Positions 10,401 through 18,678 are shown, counted from the stretch's first letter. The stretch: DNA of 38,833 nucleotides from Chromatiales bacterium (ex Bugula neritina AB1) (GCA_001730015.1 MDLA01000111.1:1-38833), one strand, 5' to 3'. Translations and numbers: made by a program. The notes: generated by a model not told the origin, from the sequence alone.

Positions 10401-10880
10401 TGAATCCGAACCCTGCTCCCAGTCGATTAGCATTTGTGGTCGATATACAAGGTATTGATCGAATACATCGGCAATGCGCGATGCCAGCTGCACGCGCTTT
10501 GTATCGCCAACGGTGCCGCCGTCAGCCCCGGCATAGCGTTGCAGTGGCAACCATAATTCCTCACCCGCTGAACTGATGGCATCCAGCTCACCTAGCACAC
10601 GCAACCTTAGCGCATTTCGCTCAAACGCCGATTTTTCGGGTACGTTGTCAAGGCAGTCGCGGTACAGTTGCCAGACAAAAGTAGCGGGAAGCACGTAATC
10701 TATATTGGCCGCAATGCCCGCGCGATCTGCGATCTGCAGGTTAAGCCAGCGACCGATACCGGGGTTTGCTACAAGCACCTTCTCAGTTGTCAGCGGGTCT
10801 GCAAGCGGGTGCGACTCGCGTAGCGTACACAACAATATGAACAGCGCTTCGAGACGGTTGCTGTGGTAAACGTGGAGCAT
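7482..10880 (-). CDS. recC: Exodeoxyribonuclease V gamma subunit RecC
   Basis: RecC is the scaffold and Chi-recognition subunit of RecBCD. The product is 1132 aa (E. coli RecC is 1122). It begins MLHVYHSNRLEAL and continues with the region containing VANPGIGRWLNLQIA, both typical of the family N-terminus. Later segments such as VVMVPDINRYAPVIEAVFG, RVTFSSMVPLRSVPF and CMLGLNDSDFPR match the inactive helicase-like part. It is the first gene of the operon, and the ATG at 10880 has only a weak upstream ribosome site. An acidic, low-complexity insert around residues 340-370 (repeated GHD/GTGHDRGTGH-like units) is unusual and may be a lineage-specific loop. Whether the local Chi sequence matches that of E. 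coli cannot be read from this gene. Confidence 0.95.
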   Translation of the reverse strand: MLHVYHSNRLEALFILLCTLRESHPLADPLTTEKVLVANPGIGRWLNLQIADRAGIAANIDYVLPATFVWQLYRDCLDNVPEKSAFERNALRLRVLGELDAISSAGEELWLPLQRYAGADGGTVGDTKRVQLASRIADVFDQYLVYRPQMLIDWEQGSDSAPGNDPAQRWQPALWRHLTESVDEPHRAALWQRFCTLADRGEIDPALLPPQLHLFNVGLLPPSTLDVLVRLAKIDHADTGRVSLYFLNPAIDYWADLLDMRRAARERLKLGNNSEPLADDKIGNPLLSSLGGSGRTLMKLLGDRSEWVHDEQFFLPSANDSLLAAVQTDLLHPYDDPKHGGDPAHDSGPEYDRGTGHDRGTGHGKHAEQTAQQSDGDASIQLHQCYSPMRELQALHDRLLDRFNADHTLTPADVVVMVPDINRYAPVIEAVFGSMGAETDSASRARYIPWSVADRALIEVSRVVACVQRLFELPGFEFEATAVLGFAAEPAIARRFGFDENALKTIAEWLRDSGVRRTLVGPDIEGTAVDGTAGRGSAETGKCQKILQEPVAALHSWDFGLRRLLLARAMPDGCDAVGDTLPGGQVEGQQAELLSQLLNLLQALEESRVQLSKPRAPSEWVDVINELITRLLRPADDEADALAQFREILVGLAEDAVSAGHTDAMTHATFAEILRGALAGAQRKNHRYLTGRVTFSSMVPLRSVPFRIVCMLGLNDSDFPRQRPSLGFDLMAMQPQPGDRSVRDDDRYLFLEALLSARDELYLSWIYRNASDNAPREPSVLVSELRDYLKKCHPHQPPRCIAHPLQPFSNTLFESSQPALHTFASEWEPPNEMPPRVELNRSGSSPAPEEVILLDNFQRFWRNPSDWYCRRVLGVSLWRDEEQPEDAEPFSIDAMSGYQVRGNLVEALLAEPDIKKETLYAQQVRTGVLPHGGPGELTFDRIFEETQALAERIREHGASPLPAFDIDITINGQQLQGRLPGGVTWPDGSIGIMHYHAAGLNGSRLSQWWLAHLIGMAAGRLNGHSLLITRDNNRIVGMLEQHSAADKLQPWFEGWNQGQINALPFFARTSAVLAGAIKGNALGAWQPASFGAPGECEQESIQLLYNNISRVPEREDVHHWASLLLGDEVLKP

Positions 10881-11000
10881 GTGGTTACATGTCGAAGAAA
10901 AGAAGTTACTTTAACATGCCGACACGCAAGATCCGGTTATGCAACATTAGCAGGGTTTTCGATCAGGCAATTTTCTCTGCAACATAACTACATGGAAGCG

Positions 11001-11029
11001 CTGACATGTTGTAGCCTCAACACTGTACT
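11001..11029 (+). promoter_or_regulatory. Candidate sigma70-type promoter for the yhaO/yhaN-like pair
   Basis: CTGACA (11001-11006) and TGTACT (11024-11029) are separated by exactly 17 bases. They match the TTGACA and TATAAT consensus at five and four positions. They lie 34 bases before the GTG start at 11063, which is preceded by AAAGGAAG. No equally good pair was found for recC on the other strand of this 182-bp divergent region, and no LexA-type operator was recognised. The call rests on the match and spacing only. Confidence 0.35.
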
Positions 11030-11062
11030 AAAGTTGCTGAGTTCAACATCAAAGGAAGTTCT

Positions 11063-12298
11063 GTGGTTAGAATTATACACACTGCCGACATTCATCTCGA
11101 TTCCCCGCTGCAATCTCTGGCACTACGGAATGAGTCATTGCGGGAAGTAGTCGAAGCCGCTACGCGCACTGCGTTCCAAACGATCACCGGGACAGCAATA
11201 GCGGAACATGCAGACGCACTGTTAATTGCCGGAGACTTGTTTGATGGCAAACAGCGTAGTGCTCGTACGGCTGTTTTTCTGATTGAGCAGCTAGATCGAT
11301 TACGGCAGGCAGGTGTCAGGGTTTTCTACATAAAGGGCAACCACGACGCCGAGAATCAACTAACCGGCTCACTGGATCTGCCAGACAACGTACACGTATT
11401 CAGCGGGCGTGGCGGAAAGGTGCAACTGACCGGAGACATCTGGGTACACGGCGTCAGCTTTAGTGAACGACATGCACCTGTGAGCCTTCTTCCCCGGTTT
11501 TCCGCACCTGTGGCTGGAGCCGTCAATATTGCATTGCTGCACACCTCACTCAGCGGTGCTCAGGGCCATGATGTTTATGCACCCTGCGCGGTCAGTGATC
11601 TAATAACAATGGGCTTTGACTACTGGGCGCTTGGCCACGTTCACAAGCGACAAATTCACTCGGAAGATCCCTGGGTGGTAATGCCAGGCATGCCACAGGG
11701 CAGAGACATAGGTGAGGCAGGCCCTAAATCAGCAAGCCTGCTGACAATCACTGATAAAACCATTGATGTCACCGAGGTTCAGACCTGCGCCGTAGAATTC
11801 ATCAGCGACTCACTGGATATTTCAAACACCGACACCGACGACGCACTACGCAATCAGCTCAGAGTTCACCTAAGAACAATAGCGGGCCAGCTAAATGCCA
11901 GTGCCGGTGTGCTACGGCTCGAATTACAGGGAACCCCAAATCGTCACTGGCAGTTCCTGCGTGACAATGACTACTGGAGGGAACAGGTATCAGAACTTGC
12001 GCGTGAAACCGACTGCCTCTGGATAGATAAGCTCAAATTCAACCTCGAAGCTCCAGTCGCGCAAGATACCTCAGCCAGTGCGATCGATGAGCTTGCTGTC
12101 ATTATTGCTCAAATACAGAGCGAGCCGGGTTTTGCCAATACGGCGGAGGCGCGGGTTTCCGAGGTAATACAAGACCTGCCGACGGAAGTGCGGGCGCGTA
12201 TGCTACCAGACGAAAACAGCACGCGGAGCCTTGCACAGACTCTTTGCCAGTCCGGTAGTAAACAGATTCTAGCGCGTATGAAGGGAGCCGACAGCTAA
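11063..12298 (+). CDS. SbcD/YhaO-like calcineurin-type DNA repair exonuclease
   Basis: The 411-aa product is a metallophosphoesterase of the SbcD/Mre11/YhaO group, expected to act as a Mn-dependent DNA nuclease with its SMC partner. Metal-binding motifs occur in order: HTADIHLD (Asp9, His11), AGDLFDG (Asp58), KGNHD (Asn93, His94), then LLHTSL and LGHVHKR. The C-terminal half, from about residue 260, is the capping/SMC-binding part and is not conserved enough to read. The start is a GTG, chosen because AAAGGAAG sits 5-12 bases upstream and the metallophosphoesterase motif begins within six residues. The stop overlaps the start of the next gene by one base (TAATG), a strong sign that the two subunits are coupled. 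YhaO/SbcF and SbcD cannot be separated firmly by eye. Confidence 0.88.
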   Translation: MVRIIHTADIHLDSPLQSLALRNESLREVVEAATRTAFQTITGTAIAEHADALLIAGDLFDGKQRSARTAVFLIEQLDRLRQAGVRVFYIKGNHDAENQLTGSLDLPDNVHVFSGRGGKVQLTGDIWVHGVSFSERHAPVSLLPRFSAPVAGAVNIALLHTSLSGAQGHDVYAPCAVSDLITMGFDYWALGHVHKRQIHSEDPWVVMPGMPQGRDIGEAGPKSASLLTITDKTIDVTEVQTCAVEFISDSLDISNTDTDDALRNQLRVHLRTIAGQLNASAGVLRLELQGTPNRHWQFLRDNDYWREQVSELARETDCLWIDKLKFNLEAPVAQDTSASAIDELAVIIAQIQSEPGFANTAEARVSEVIQDLPTEVRARMLPDENSTRSLAQTLCQSGSKQILARMKGADS

Positions 12299-15200
12299 TG
12301 CGATTGCGTAAGCTTGCCCTTGAGCGTTTCGGCCATTTCACAGATCAGGAATTTGATTTCGGAGAGAAAGGAGACTCACCCGATTTTCACATTATCTATG
12401 GTTTAAATGAAGCCGGCAAAACCACTACCATGGAGGCAGCCCTGCGGCTATTCTACGGATTCCCTCCGCGTGATAGCTACGACTTCAAGCACCAGCGTAA
12501 AAATCTACAAGTGTCGGGACAACTGGAAATTGATCACACACTAACAACGCACTTCACCAGGCTCTCCACTCGCAACGGTTCATTGCGTGATCAGAACAAT
12601 ACTGCACTGCCGGAAACTGCGCTGGCAACTCATTTAGCCGGGCTTTCACTCGACGACTATCGCCAGCTGCTATGCCTTGACGATGACACCATAGAACGAG
12701 GTGGAGAAGAAATTGTGAAGGCAAACGGTGATATCGGACGATTACTGTTTTCTGCCGCCGCCGGTGTAGCAGGCCTGAGTCTGGCGCTCAATGAGGTGCG
12801 CGAGACTGCAGATCAGATCTGGCGCAAGCGGGCTAGCAAAACACAGATGGCCGAATTAAAGCGCGAGCTGTCAGCGATCGAGAAAACCATTCGCGAGCAG
12901 GATGTTTCAGCCAGTAAATGGCACAGCCTGAAAAAACAATACGCAGACGCTCAATTAGCTGAAAACCAAGCACGCGCGACACACGAAAACTATCGGGAAG
13001 CAGCATTAATTATTGCCGCAAAGATACGTGCACTGCCTAAATTAAAGCAAATTGACGATCTAATTTCACGCACTGCAGACTACTCAGATTACCCGACTCA
13101 GCTGGATTTTGACCCGGAAGATCTAGTCGCTATGCAAAGCGATGAAAATCTATTGAAGGCAGATTTGCAACGGCTGTCATCAGAGATCGAAAGTGCACAG
13201 TTAAAATTAAACAGCATTGATCGAGAACCGGAACTGGCAGCACTGTCTGACAAGCTGGGTGATCTGGACGATCTGCGCGCACGTGATATGACCGCCGGCA
13301 AAGACATTGAGCGGCGGCGCCGGGAAATGCAGAACCACCATTCAGCAATGGAACGAGCCGCCCGTGATCTGGGTGTCACAGACCAGACCGATCTGCAATC
13401 ACTGGTTTTATCATCTACTGAAATTCAGCGTGTTGATGCAAATCGCGAGGCATTGCGACTAGCAGAACATGAACTCGATAGTGAAAACAGAGAAGTTACC
13501 GAACTCAGGGAACGCTTTGAAAAGGCCGGTAGAAATGCAGAAAAAGCGGCGAACGAGTCGCCCGACAGCCTGGGGTTCAGCCATATTCTTGAACGCTTTG
13601 ATGCCGACCGGCTCGCACCAGTATTCGTTAAGGTACAGCAAGAGTTATATTCAGCAGGGCGAACCGCAAGCAAGGCATTGTCAGCACTATCCATCGGGTC
13701 GATTCAGTTCGAAACTATTCCAACCGTTGAAACCAGCGCCATTCAGGCACAGATCTGGGCAGACACCTATTCAGAGATCAACCAACGCATAACACAGGAA
13801 AAAAATGAGCTGGCCAACCATAGTGAAGACGTTTCTACCCGCCAGGCTCAAATAAAAATGCTGGCATCTGATCGAAAACTCATATCAGACAACGAAGCCC
13901 TAATTCTCAGAGAAGAACGCGATCAGTTCTGGCAGGTACATAGAACCACATTGAGTGATCAGACAGCGCAGGTATTTGAAAACTCCATGTCAAAACTTGA
14001 TGCCGCGACGGAGTCCCGGCTGCTACGCGCCAGTGATCTGGGCCAGCTGCGCCAAACCGATTTATCACTTACCGAGGCACAGACTCGAGCAGATCATGCG
14101 CTGGCACGCCTTGCTACCCTGAACCACGAAAAAACCGCTATAGAAAGCGAGGTAAACAGTGCAGCCTCGGCAGCCGGACTTCCTGTCCCGCAAGCACCAG
14201 CGGTATGGCTGGAGTGGATTCAACACCATGAGAAAGCGGCAGAGGCGGCACATGAGGTAGCCGAACTTCAACGACAGCATCAGCACGATATAAATCAGGC
14301 AGAGAAGCTCCACCGGGAATTGTGCAATCGCCTGAACCTGGAAAGCCCGGACTTCGAAACAGCTATAACCCACGCACGCAAGCAAGCACGCTCTGAGACA
14401 GAAGCGATCAGCTTTGCAAAAGCGGCAAACAATTCCCTGAAGGAAATTGCTGCAAATCTAGCCAGTCGACAGCAGAAACAGCAAAAGGCAGAGGCCGCAA
14501 AGCAAAAAGCCCGGGAAACCTGGCAAATTGTGTTGTCTGAGTTGTTCGGCGATATTGACATTCAGGAAGCCCTGCTTATCTCGATCGACCCGCTCCGATC
14601 ACTTCGTGAGCACAACGATAACTACGAAAGAACTAAACAACGAGTCAGCGCTATGGAAGCAGACCGGGCACAGTTTCTTCAGGAAGTATCGCGGCTATGC
14701 GAATCACACGGGCTTGCTCTAGAGGGTAGTGCAAGTGACACCTACAGCATGCTCGGCAAACTATCAAACGATGCACAAGCGAAAGAAGCTGAAGTTTCCA
14801 GCTTGAAAAAAACTATCGAAGCAGCAAAGACAGATCAGCTGCTGAAAACAAAGGAGCTCGAGAACATAACCCATAAAGTTCAAAGCATAGGGAGTATTTT
14901 CCCGAATGGAGCTGCAGTTGACACACTAGACGCATTGCGTAAAACAGCAAAGGATTCGCAACGAGTGATTAGCGAGCATAACACGCGCGCAGAACTGGAG
15001 CTTGAACTCATAACCGAGCTGGGGGTTGAAAACATAAGCAAGGCTCGGGAAACGCTGGCAGATGCGACCGCAGCGCAACTGAAAGCCAAAGCAGAAACCT
15101 CAAAACTCGATGTCACTGAAGCAGAAAAGCAACTAACGCAGGCAACCGAGGCACGAGTTCTGGCTGGCGAAAATCTCTCCAGGGTCACCGGGGATTCAGA

Positions 15201-15738
15201 GCTTGGTGTTCTAATAGAACGCAAAACAACGATAGAACTGCAACTGGAACAAGCGGCACTTGAGTATCTTGAACTGGACCTCGGGCATACGATGGCAAAT
15301 GAAGCAATACAGCGTTATCAGGACACCCACCGAAGTGGCATGATGGCCGCGACTGAAAAGTGCTTCGCAACGCTTACTCAGGGCGCTTATCCGCAGCTTA
15401 AAACCGAACCTGACGCCAGCAATGAAGTATTGCTGGCCGTCGACAAAAACGGCGCCACCAAGCGGGCGGCGGAGATGTCTAAAGGCACGCGGTTCCAGCT
15501 TTATCTGGCGCTTCGCGCAGCCGCGCACGAGCAAATGGTCACGCAGGGAACGAGCCTGCCATTTTTTTGCGATGATATCTTCGAGACTTTCGATGAAGAC
15601 AGAACCAGAGCCGCCTGCCAGGTAATGGAGCAAATCGGTAGTAGAGGCCAAGCAATTTACCTCACCCACCATCGACATGTTGTTGATATAGCACAACAGG
15701 TTTGCGCCACCAGTCCGAAAATTCATGAACTACAGTGA
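12298..15738 (+). CDS. SbcC/YhaN-like SMC-family ATPase
   Basis: The 1146-aa protein has the split-ATPase plan of SMC/Rad50 proteins. Walker A is at residues 35-42 (GLNEAGKT). A long charged, glutamate/lysine/alanine-rich region consistent with coiled coils covers about 190-1000. A C-terminal part has KGTRFQLYLALR (signature-like) and LPFFCDDIFETFDEDR (Walker B). The YGLNEAGKTT segment is typical of the YhaN group rather than E. coli SbcC. No CxxC zinc-hook motif is present anywhere in the protein, so it cannot dimerise through a Rad50-type hook. With the preceding phosphoesterase it should form a nuclease-ATPase complex acting on DNA ends. A short inverted repeat (CCATCA/TGATGG) follows the stop but has no T-tract. 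Confidence 0.88.
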   Translation: MRLRKLALERFGHFTDQEFDFGEKGDSPDFHIIYGLNEAGKTTTMEAALRLFYGFPPRDSYDFKHQRKNLQVSGQLEIDHTLTTHFTRLSTRNGSLRDQNNTALPETALATHLAGLSLDDYRQLLCLDDDTIERGGEEIVKANGDIGRLLFSAAAGVAGLSLALNEVRETADQIWRKRASKTQMAELKRELSAIEKTIREQDVSASKWHSLKKQYADAQLAENQARATHENYREAALIIAAKIRALPKLKQIDDLISRTADYSDYPTQLDFDPEDLVAMQSDENLLKADLQRLSSEIESAQLKLNSIDREPELAALSDKLGDLDDLRARDMTAGKDIERRRREMQNHHSAMERAARDLGVTDQTDLQSLVLSSTEIQRVDANREALRLAEHELDSENREVTELRERFEKAGRNAEKAANESPDSLGFSHILERFDADRLAPVFVKVQQELYSAGRTASKALSALSIGSIQFETIPTVETSAIQAQIWADTYSEINQRITQEKNELANHSEDVSTRQAQIKMLASDRKLISDNEALILREERDQFWQVHRTTLSDQTAQVFENSMSKLDAATESRLLRASDLGQLRQTDLSLTEAQTRADHALARLATLNHEKTAIESEVNSAASAAGLPVPQAPAVWLEWIQHHEKAAEAAHEVAELQRQHQHDINQAEKLHRELCNRLNLESPDFETAITHARKQARSETEAISFAKAANNSLKEIAANLASRQQKQQKAEAAKQKARETWQIVLSELFGDIDIQEALLISIDPLRSLREHNDNYERTKQRVSAMEADRAQFLQEVSRLCESHGLALEGSASDTYSMLGKLSNDAQAKEAEVSSLKKTIEAAKTDQLLKTKELENITHKVQSIGSIFPNGAAVDTLDALRKTAKDSQRVISEHNTRAELELELITELGVENISKARETLADATAAQLKAKAETSKLDVTEAEKQLTQATEARVLAGENLSRVTGDSELGVLIERKTTIELQLEQAALEYLELDLGHTMANEAIQRYQDTHRSGMMAATEKCFATLTQGAYPQLKTEPDASNEVLLAVDKNGATKRAAEMSKGTRFQLYLALRAAAHEQMVTQGTSLPFFCDDIFETFDEDRTRAACQVMEQIGSRGQAIYLTHHRHVVDIAQQVCATSPKIHELQ

Positions 15739-15820
15739 TGCCCCCATCATGGTGATGGCTGCTAACTCATAGGCAACACCCGTCTGGCTGTAATTTTTCT
15801 ATCAGCATAACGGGGGAATA

Positions 15821-16132
15821 GTGACACATGATTTTTATGTGCAATATCGGAATTTAATTCCGCATTTACACATAATATATTTCTACCGGGACAGCCACGG
15901 TAACGAAATCGATTTGCTTTACGCCAGTGGCCGGGAACTCGTGGGCATAGAGATTAAATCATCCCACACATTCACACCACACTTTAAAAAAACACTATTG
16001 CTGTTTTCCGAAAAGCAACATGCACTTTATTCAAGTTATGTAATATACAATGGTGAAAAACGCCACTTCACCGATGGTGTCAAAGCCATCAATTTTAAAA
16101 GCACCAGCAATATCTTCGACTCAACACTCTGA
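15821..16132 (+). pseudogene. Remnant of an AAA ATPase with DUF4143 (C-terminal fragment)
   Basis: The 103-codon frame resembles only the C-terminal end of the large AAA_14/DUF4143 ATPase family. It has the segment FYRDSHGNEIDLLYA, then GIEIKSSHTF, which follow the PD-(D/E)xK-like pattern of DUF4143 (E-x-D ... E-I-K), and a final YVIYNGE. The ~300 residues of ATPase expected upstream are absent, and nothing in the 82 bp back to the previous gene resembles them. A GTG at 15821 with GGGGGAA upstream could still allow translation, so a small stand-alone gene is not excluded. A MITE-like copy begins 11 bases after the stop. I read it as a truncated gene left by a rearrangement. Confidence 0.65.
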
Positions 16133-16142
16133 TACAAACTCA

Positions 16143-16331
16143 ACCCTGGCGTTGCATTAAATTTCGATTTCAGATGCATATAGAACTGTATAAAAGGCGC
16201 TGCACGGAGTTTTTATTGGATTAAGCCTGATCATTCTAAGTGATATTCAGAAAAAATGAGCACAGTGCCTTAGATGCTGCTATAGAAGCAGCGCAGCGGT
16301 TCCGGTCCGGAATTTTATGCAACACCAGGGT
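16143..16331 (-). repeat. MITE-like 189-bp element, copy 2
   Basis: This copy is in the opposite orientation to copy 1 at 338-526 and has the same length. Its ends are ACCCTGGCGTTGCAT and ATGCAACACCAGGGT, an inverted repeat with one mismatch. If the element is taken as CCCTGG...CCAGGG (16144-16330), it is flanked by a perfect direct repeat TCAA (16140-16143 and 16331-16334), as expected for a target-site duplication. The internal hairpin GCTGCT-ATAGA-AGCAGC is intact. There is no coding capacity. The right end lies about 49 bp before the HD-domain gene, so the element may contribute to its leader or promoter region. Confidence 0.85.
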
Positions 16332-16379
16332 CAACACACCTGAGCCATGCCAGACTCCATAATCTGGTAGTATCCGCAC

Positions 16380-16967
16380 ATGACAAACAACAATCGACTC
16401 AACCAGCAGCTGGCCTTTCTAACCGAAGCCGACAAACTTAAATCAACGTTGCGTGCGACAAAACTATGTGATGGTTCGCGACGGGAAAACTCCGGCGAGC
16501 ACTCGTGGCATATTGCACTCTACGCCATGACGCTATCCGAACACGCCAACCGACCCATAGAAATATCGCGGGTTATCCAGATGCTGTTGATTCATGATCT
16601 GGTGGAGATTGACGCGGGTGATGTGCCTGTTCACGCAGACTACGATCAGGCAGAGCAACTGGCCAAAGAGCAGGCCGCAGCAGACCGGATTTTCGGACTC
16701 CTGCCCGACGAGCAATCAGCCGCATTCAGAGCACTCTGGGATGAATTCGAAGCGGCGGAATCTAATGATGCTATTTTTGCCAAATCAATAGACCGGGTGC
16801 AACCGGTCATTGCCAATCTTGAAACCAACGGTGGCACCTGGCCTGATTTCAACGTCACGCCAGAGCAACTTGAGACCCGCGTCGGTGTAAAGGTAAGCCG
16901 CGGAGCACCCGCGGTATGGGCTATCCTGCAGGATCGAATCAAGGCGTGGTTTTCCATTACCAGATAA
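16380..16967 (+). CDS. HD-domain phosphohydrolase, YfbR/HDDC2-like (5'-nucleotidase)
   Basis: The 195-aa protein is an HD_3-type hydrolase close to the YfbR/HDDC2 family, which removes phosphate from deoxyribonucleoside 5'-monophosphates. The metal-binding residues are visible: EHSWH (His41/His44), IHDLVEIDAGD with the HD pair His72-Asp73, and a later Asp in the segment SIDRVQP. The length agrees with the family (about 190-200 aa). The ATG at 16380 has only a weak ribosome site. The leader begins within 50 bp of the MITE-like copy 2. The gene converges with the Rieske gene, with 32 bp between their stops. The family is clear; the exact substrate is inferred. Confidence 0.85.
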   Translation: MTNNNRLNQQLAFLTEADKLKSTLRATKLCDGSRRENSGEHSWHIALYAMTLSEHANRPIEISRVIQMLLIHDLVEIDAGDVPVHADYDQAEQLAKEQAAADRIFGLLPDEQSAAFRALWDEFEAAESNDAIFAKSIDRVQPVIANLETNGGTWPDFNVTPEQLETRVGVKVSRGAPAVWAILQDRIKAWFSITR

Positions 16968-16999
16968 AACTTCTGAGTCGCATGTACCAACCGCTGGCC

Positions 17000-18349
17000 C
17001 TAGTCCCTTTCAGCCACCCACAGCCTTACTCGCTTCTCTATTTCGATTGGTCGCTGTTCCCACGACAGCAGCAAGGTATCCCTGACAATCTGGCCAATAG
17101 CCCGCCCGGCTTCGCGCTGCAAGGCCACATCATCATCCGCTTCCGGCACTGCCACAATCACATCACCCGCCATGGTAGGAATAACACCATCTGCGTTTAG
17201 CGCAGGTGATTGCTGTGGCGCACCGTCTGCAACTGCCCGAATTGCTGATCGAAGCAGCTGACGGTAGGTTGCAACCCCTATATCAGTCCGACCCAGCATC
17301 TCATCAGCATGCACGGTTATTTTGCCCTGAGATACCTGAGCCTCGTAGTCTCCGGGGGATCGCTGGCCCTCTTCGTAAGATCTTTCAGTACCGGTCTGGC
17401 CGACAAAATCAACCTTGCCAAGCCCGACGTTTGATCGATCACCTTTACCATCCTGATCAAGTGTCTCGTTAAAATGCCGCCACGCAATAATGCGACAACT
17501 GGTGTCATTGACTGGTACGGTCCATTTAGTTATACCTACGCGCGGAAAAAATTTCTCGGTTTCCGGGTTCTGATAGATATCGGGGGGCTGGGCAATCGCC
17601 GGCAGGTAAACTTCGGCAGTTCGAACCCAGATAAAATCTTTCCAGCGCCGGGTATTGGTTAAATAGATGCCGCTGTCACCGTCCATCCGGTGCCAGTCCA
17701 CTACCGGCATCGCACCCCATGCCGGATTAAAATGCGCGCGCGTTACGCGTGTATGCAGGAACACACTATGGAACGGATCCATCGGGTTTTCGGCAACCTG
17801 CAGCCAGTTGCAGGGGTAATCTATCGAGTACGGCACCATATCGTTATTGAGTTGGTTCAGCGTATCGAATAAAGGAAAATCCGGCATCTCATCGGGCGGT
17901 CCCATCCATGCGAAAACCAGCCCTTTGTACTCCTCAACCGGATAGGCGCCGTGACAGATTTTTTTCGGTATCGGGCTGTTTTCGGGCTCTCCGGGCACTT
18001 CCAGAATGGTGCCGTCTGTATCATAAAGCCATCCGTGGTAGCAGCAGCGGATGCCCTTTTCCGAGATAATTCCGTACTCCAGCGACGCGCGTCGATGACT
18101 GCAGTACTTGTGCAACAAACCCAGCTGCCCTGCCAGATCACGAAAAAGCACCAGCTCCTCGCCAAGTATTTCGATCGCAAGCGGTAACTCGCCTACCTGC
18201 TCTGTCATCGCAACCGGTTGCCAATAGCGTCTGAAATATTCACCTGCAGGCGTGCCAGGACCCGTGTGGGTAAGTTCCGCGTCTTCAGTTGCAACCGACG
18301 CTCGATAGTAACCGTTAAAAGGTCTTTTCTTTTGCTTGCGATCCACCAC
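17000..18349 (-). CDS. Rieske non-heme iron oxygenase, alpha subunit
   Basis: The 449-aa protein is a ring-hydroxylating-type oxygenase alpha subunit. The Rieske [2Fe-2S] ligands follow Cys83-x-His85 and Cys102-x2-His105 exactly. The mononuclear iron site is Asp191-x2-His194-x4-His199 in ENPMDPFHSVFLH. The arrangement resembles the phthalate-dioxygenase/demethylase branch, where the enzyme works with a separate reductase. No reductase, ferredoxin or beta-subunit gene is in the window, so its electron donor must be elsewhere. The start is a GTG with GGAG seven bases upstream. The substrate cannot be read from the sequence; O- or N-demethylation and aryl hydroxylation are both possible. Confidence 0.9.
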   Translation of the reverse strand: MVDRKQKKRPFNGYYRASVATEDAELTHTGPGTPAGEYFRRYWQPVAMTEQVGELPLAIEILGEELVLFRDLAGQLGLLHKYCSHRRASLEYGIISEKGIRCCYHGWLYDTDGTILEVPGEPENSPIPKKICHGAYPVEEYKGLVFAWMGPPDEMPDFPLFDTLNQLNNDMVPYSIDYPCNWLQVAENPMDPFHSVFLHTRVTRAHFNPAWGAMPVVDWHRMDGDSGIYLTNTRRWKDFIWVRTAEVYLPAIAQPPDIYQNPETEKFFPRVGITKWTVPVNDTSCRIIAWRHFNETLDQDGKGDRSNVGLGKVDFVGQTGTERSYEEGQRSPGDYEAQVSQGKITVHADEMLGRTDIGVATYRQLLRSAIRAVADGAPQQSPALNADGVIPTMAGDVIVAVPEADDDVALQREAGRAIGQIVRDTLLLSWEQRPIEIEKRVRLWVAERD

Positions 18350-18678
18350 ACCCGCTCCAATTTCCCGGCTGGCTACCGGACAATGAGATTGTGCACCCGC
18401 AATGGCCCCTACAACAAGCCCCTTTTTTAATTAGCCACCACAGCGAAATAACTGCCGGGTGCGCTTACCCGGTTTATGGAAAATGATCTAGAGTTCGGCT
18501 AACCCGACAACAGGAAAACACCCGAACTCTATCAAAATACGATACAGATACAGGAATTCACAGATACCGAATCCACTTCAGCCGAAGTACGGTACACACG
18601 CAAATTGCCGCACCTGACACTGATTAGTTATATCCGTTTCGCTGTCCCGGCAATACCCGTTCTATATAAAGTGACTGT
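18350..18678. other. Intergenic region without a recognised gene
   Basis: This stretch lies upstream of the Rieske gene and downstream of the Spondin_N gene. An inverted repeat CCGGGT-GCGCTT-ACCCGG is visible near 18455-18472, but no T-tract or gene end goes with it. I found no convincing promoter or small ORF. It should contain the minus-strand promoter of the Rieske gene. Confidence 0.5.

Noticed and set aside
10881..11062. LexA-type operator between recC and the yhaO-like gene
   Set aside because: No CTGT-N8-ACAG-like palindrome could be found in the divergent region.
15739..15760. Inverted repeat CCATCA-TGG-TGATGG after the yhaN-like gene as an intrinsic terminator
   Set aside because: The stem is short and no T-tract follows, so it is mentioned only in the gene entry.
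17610..17640. GTTCGAACCC resembling a tRNA T-arm
   Set aside because: It lies inside the Rieske coding sequence, and no acceptor or anticodon arm pairs around it.
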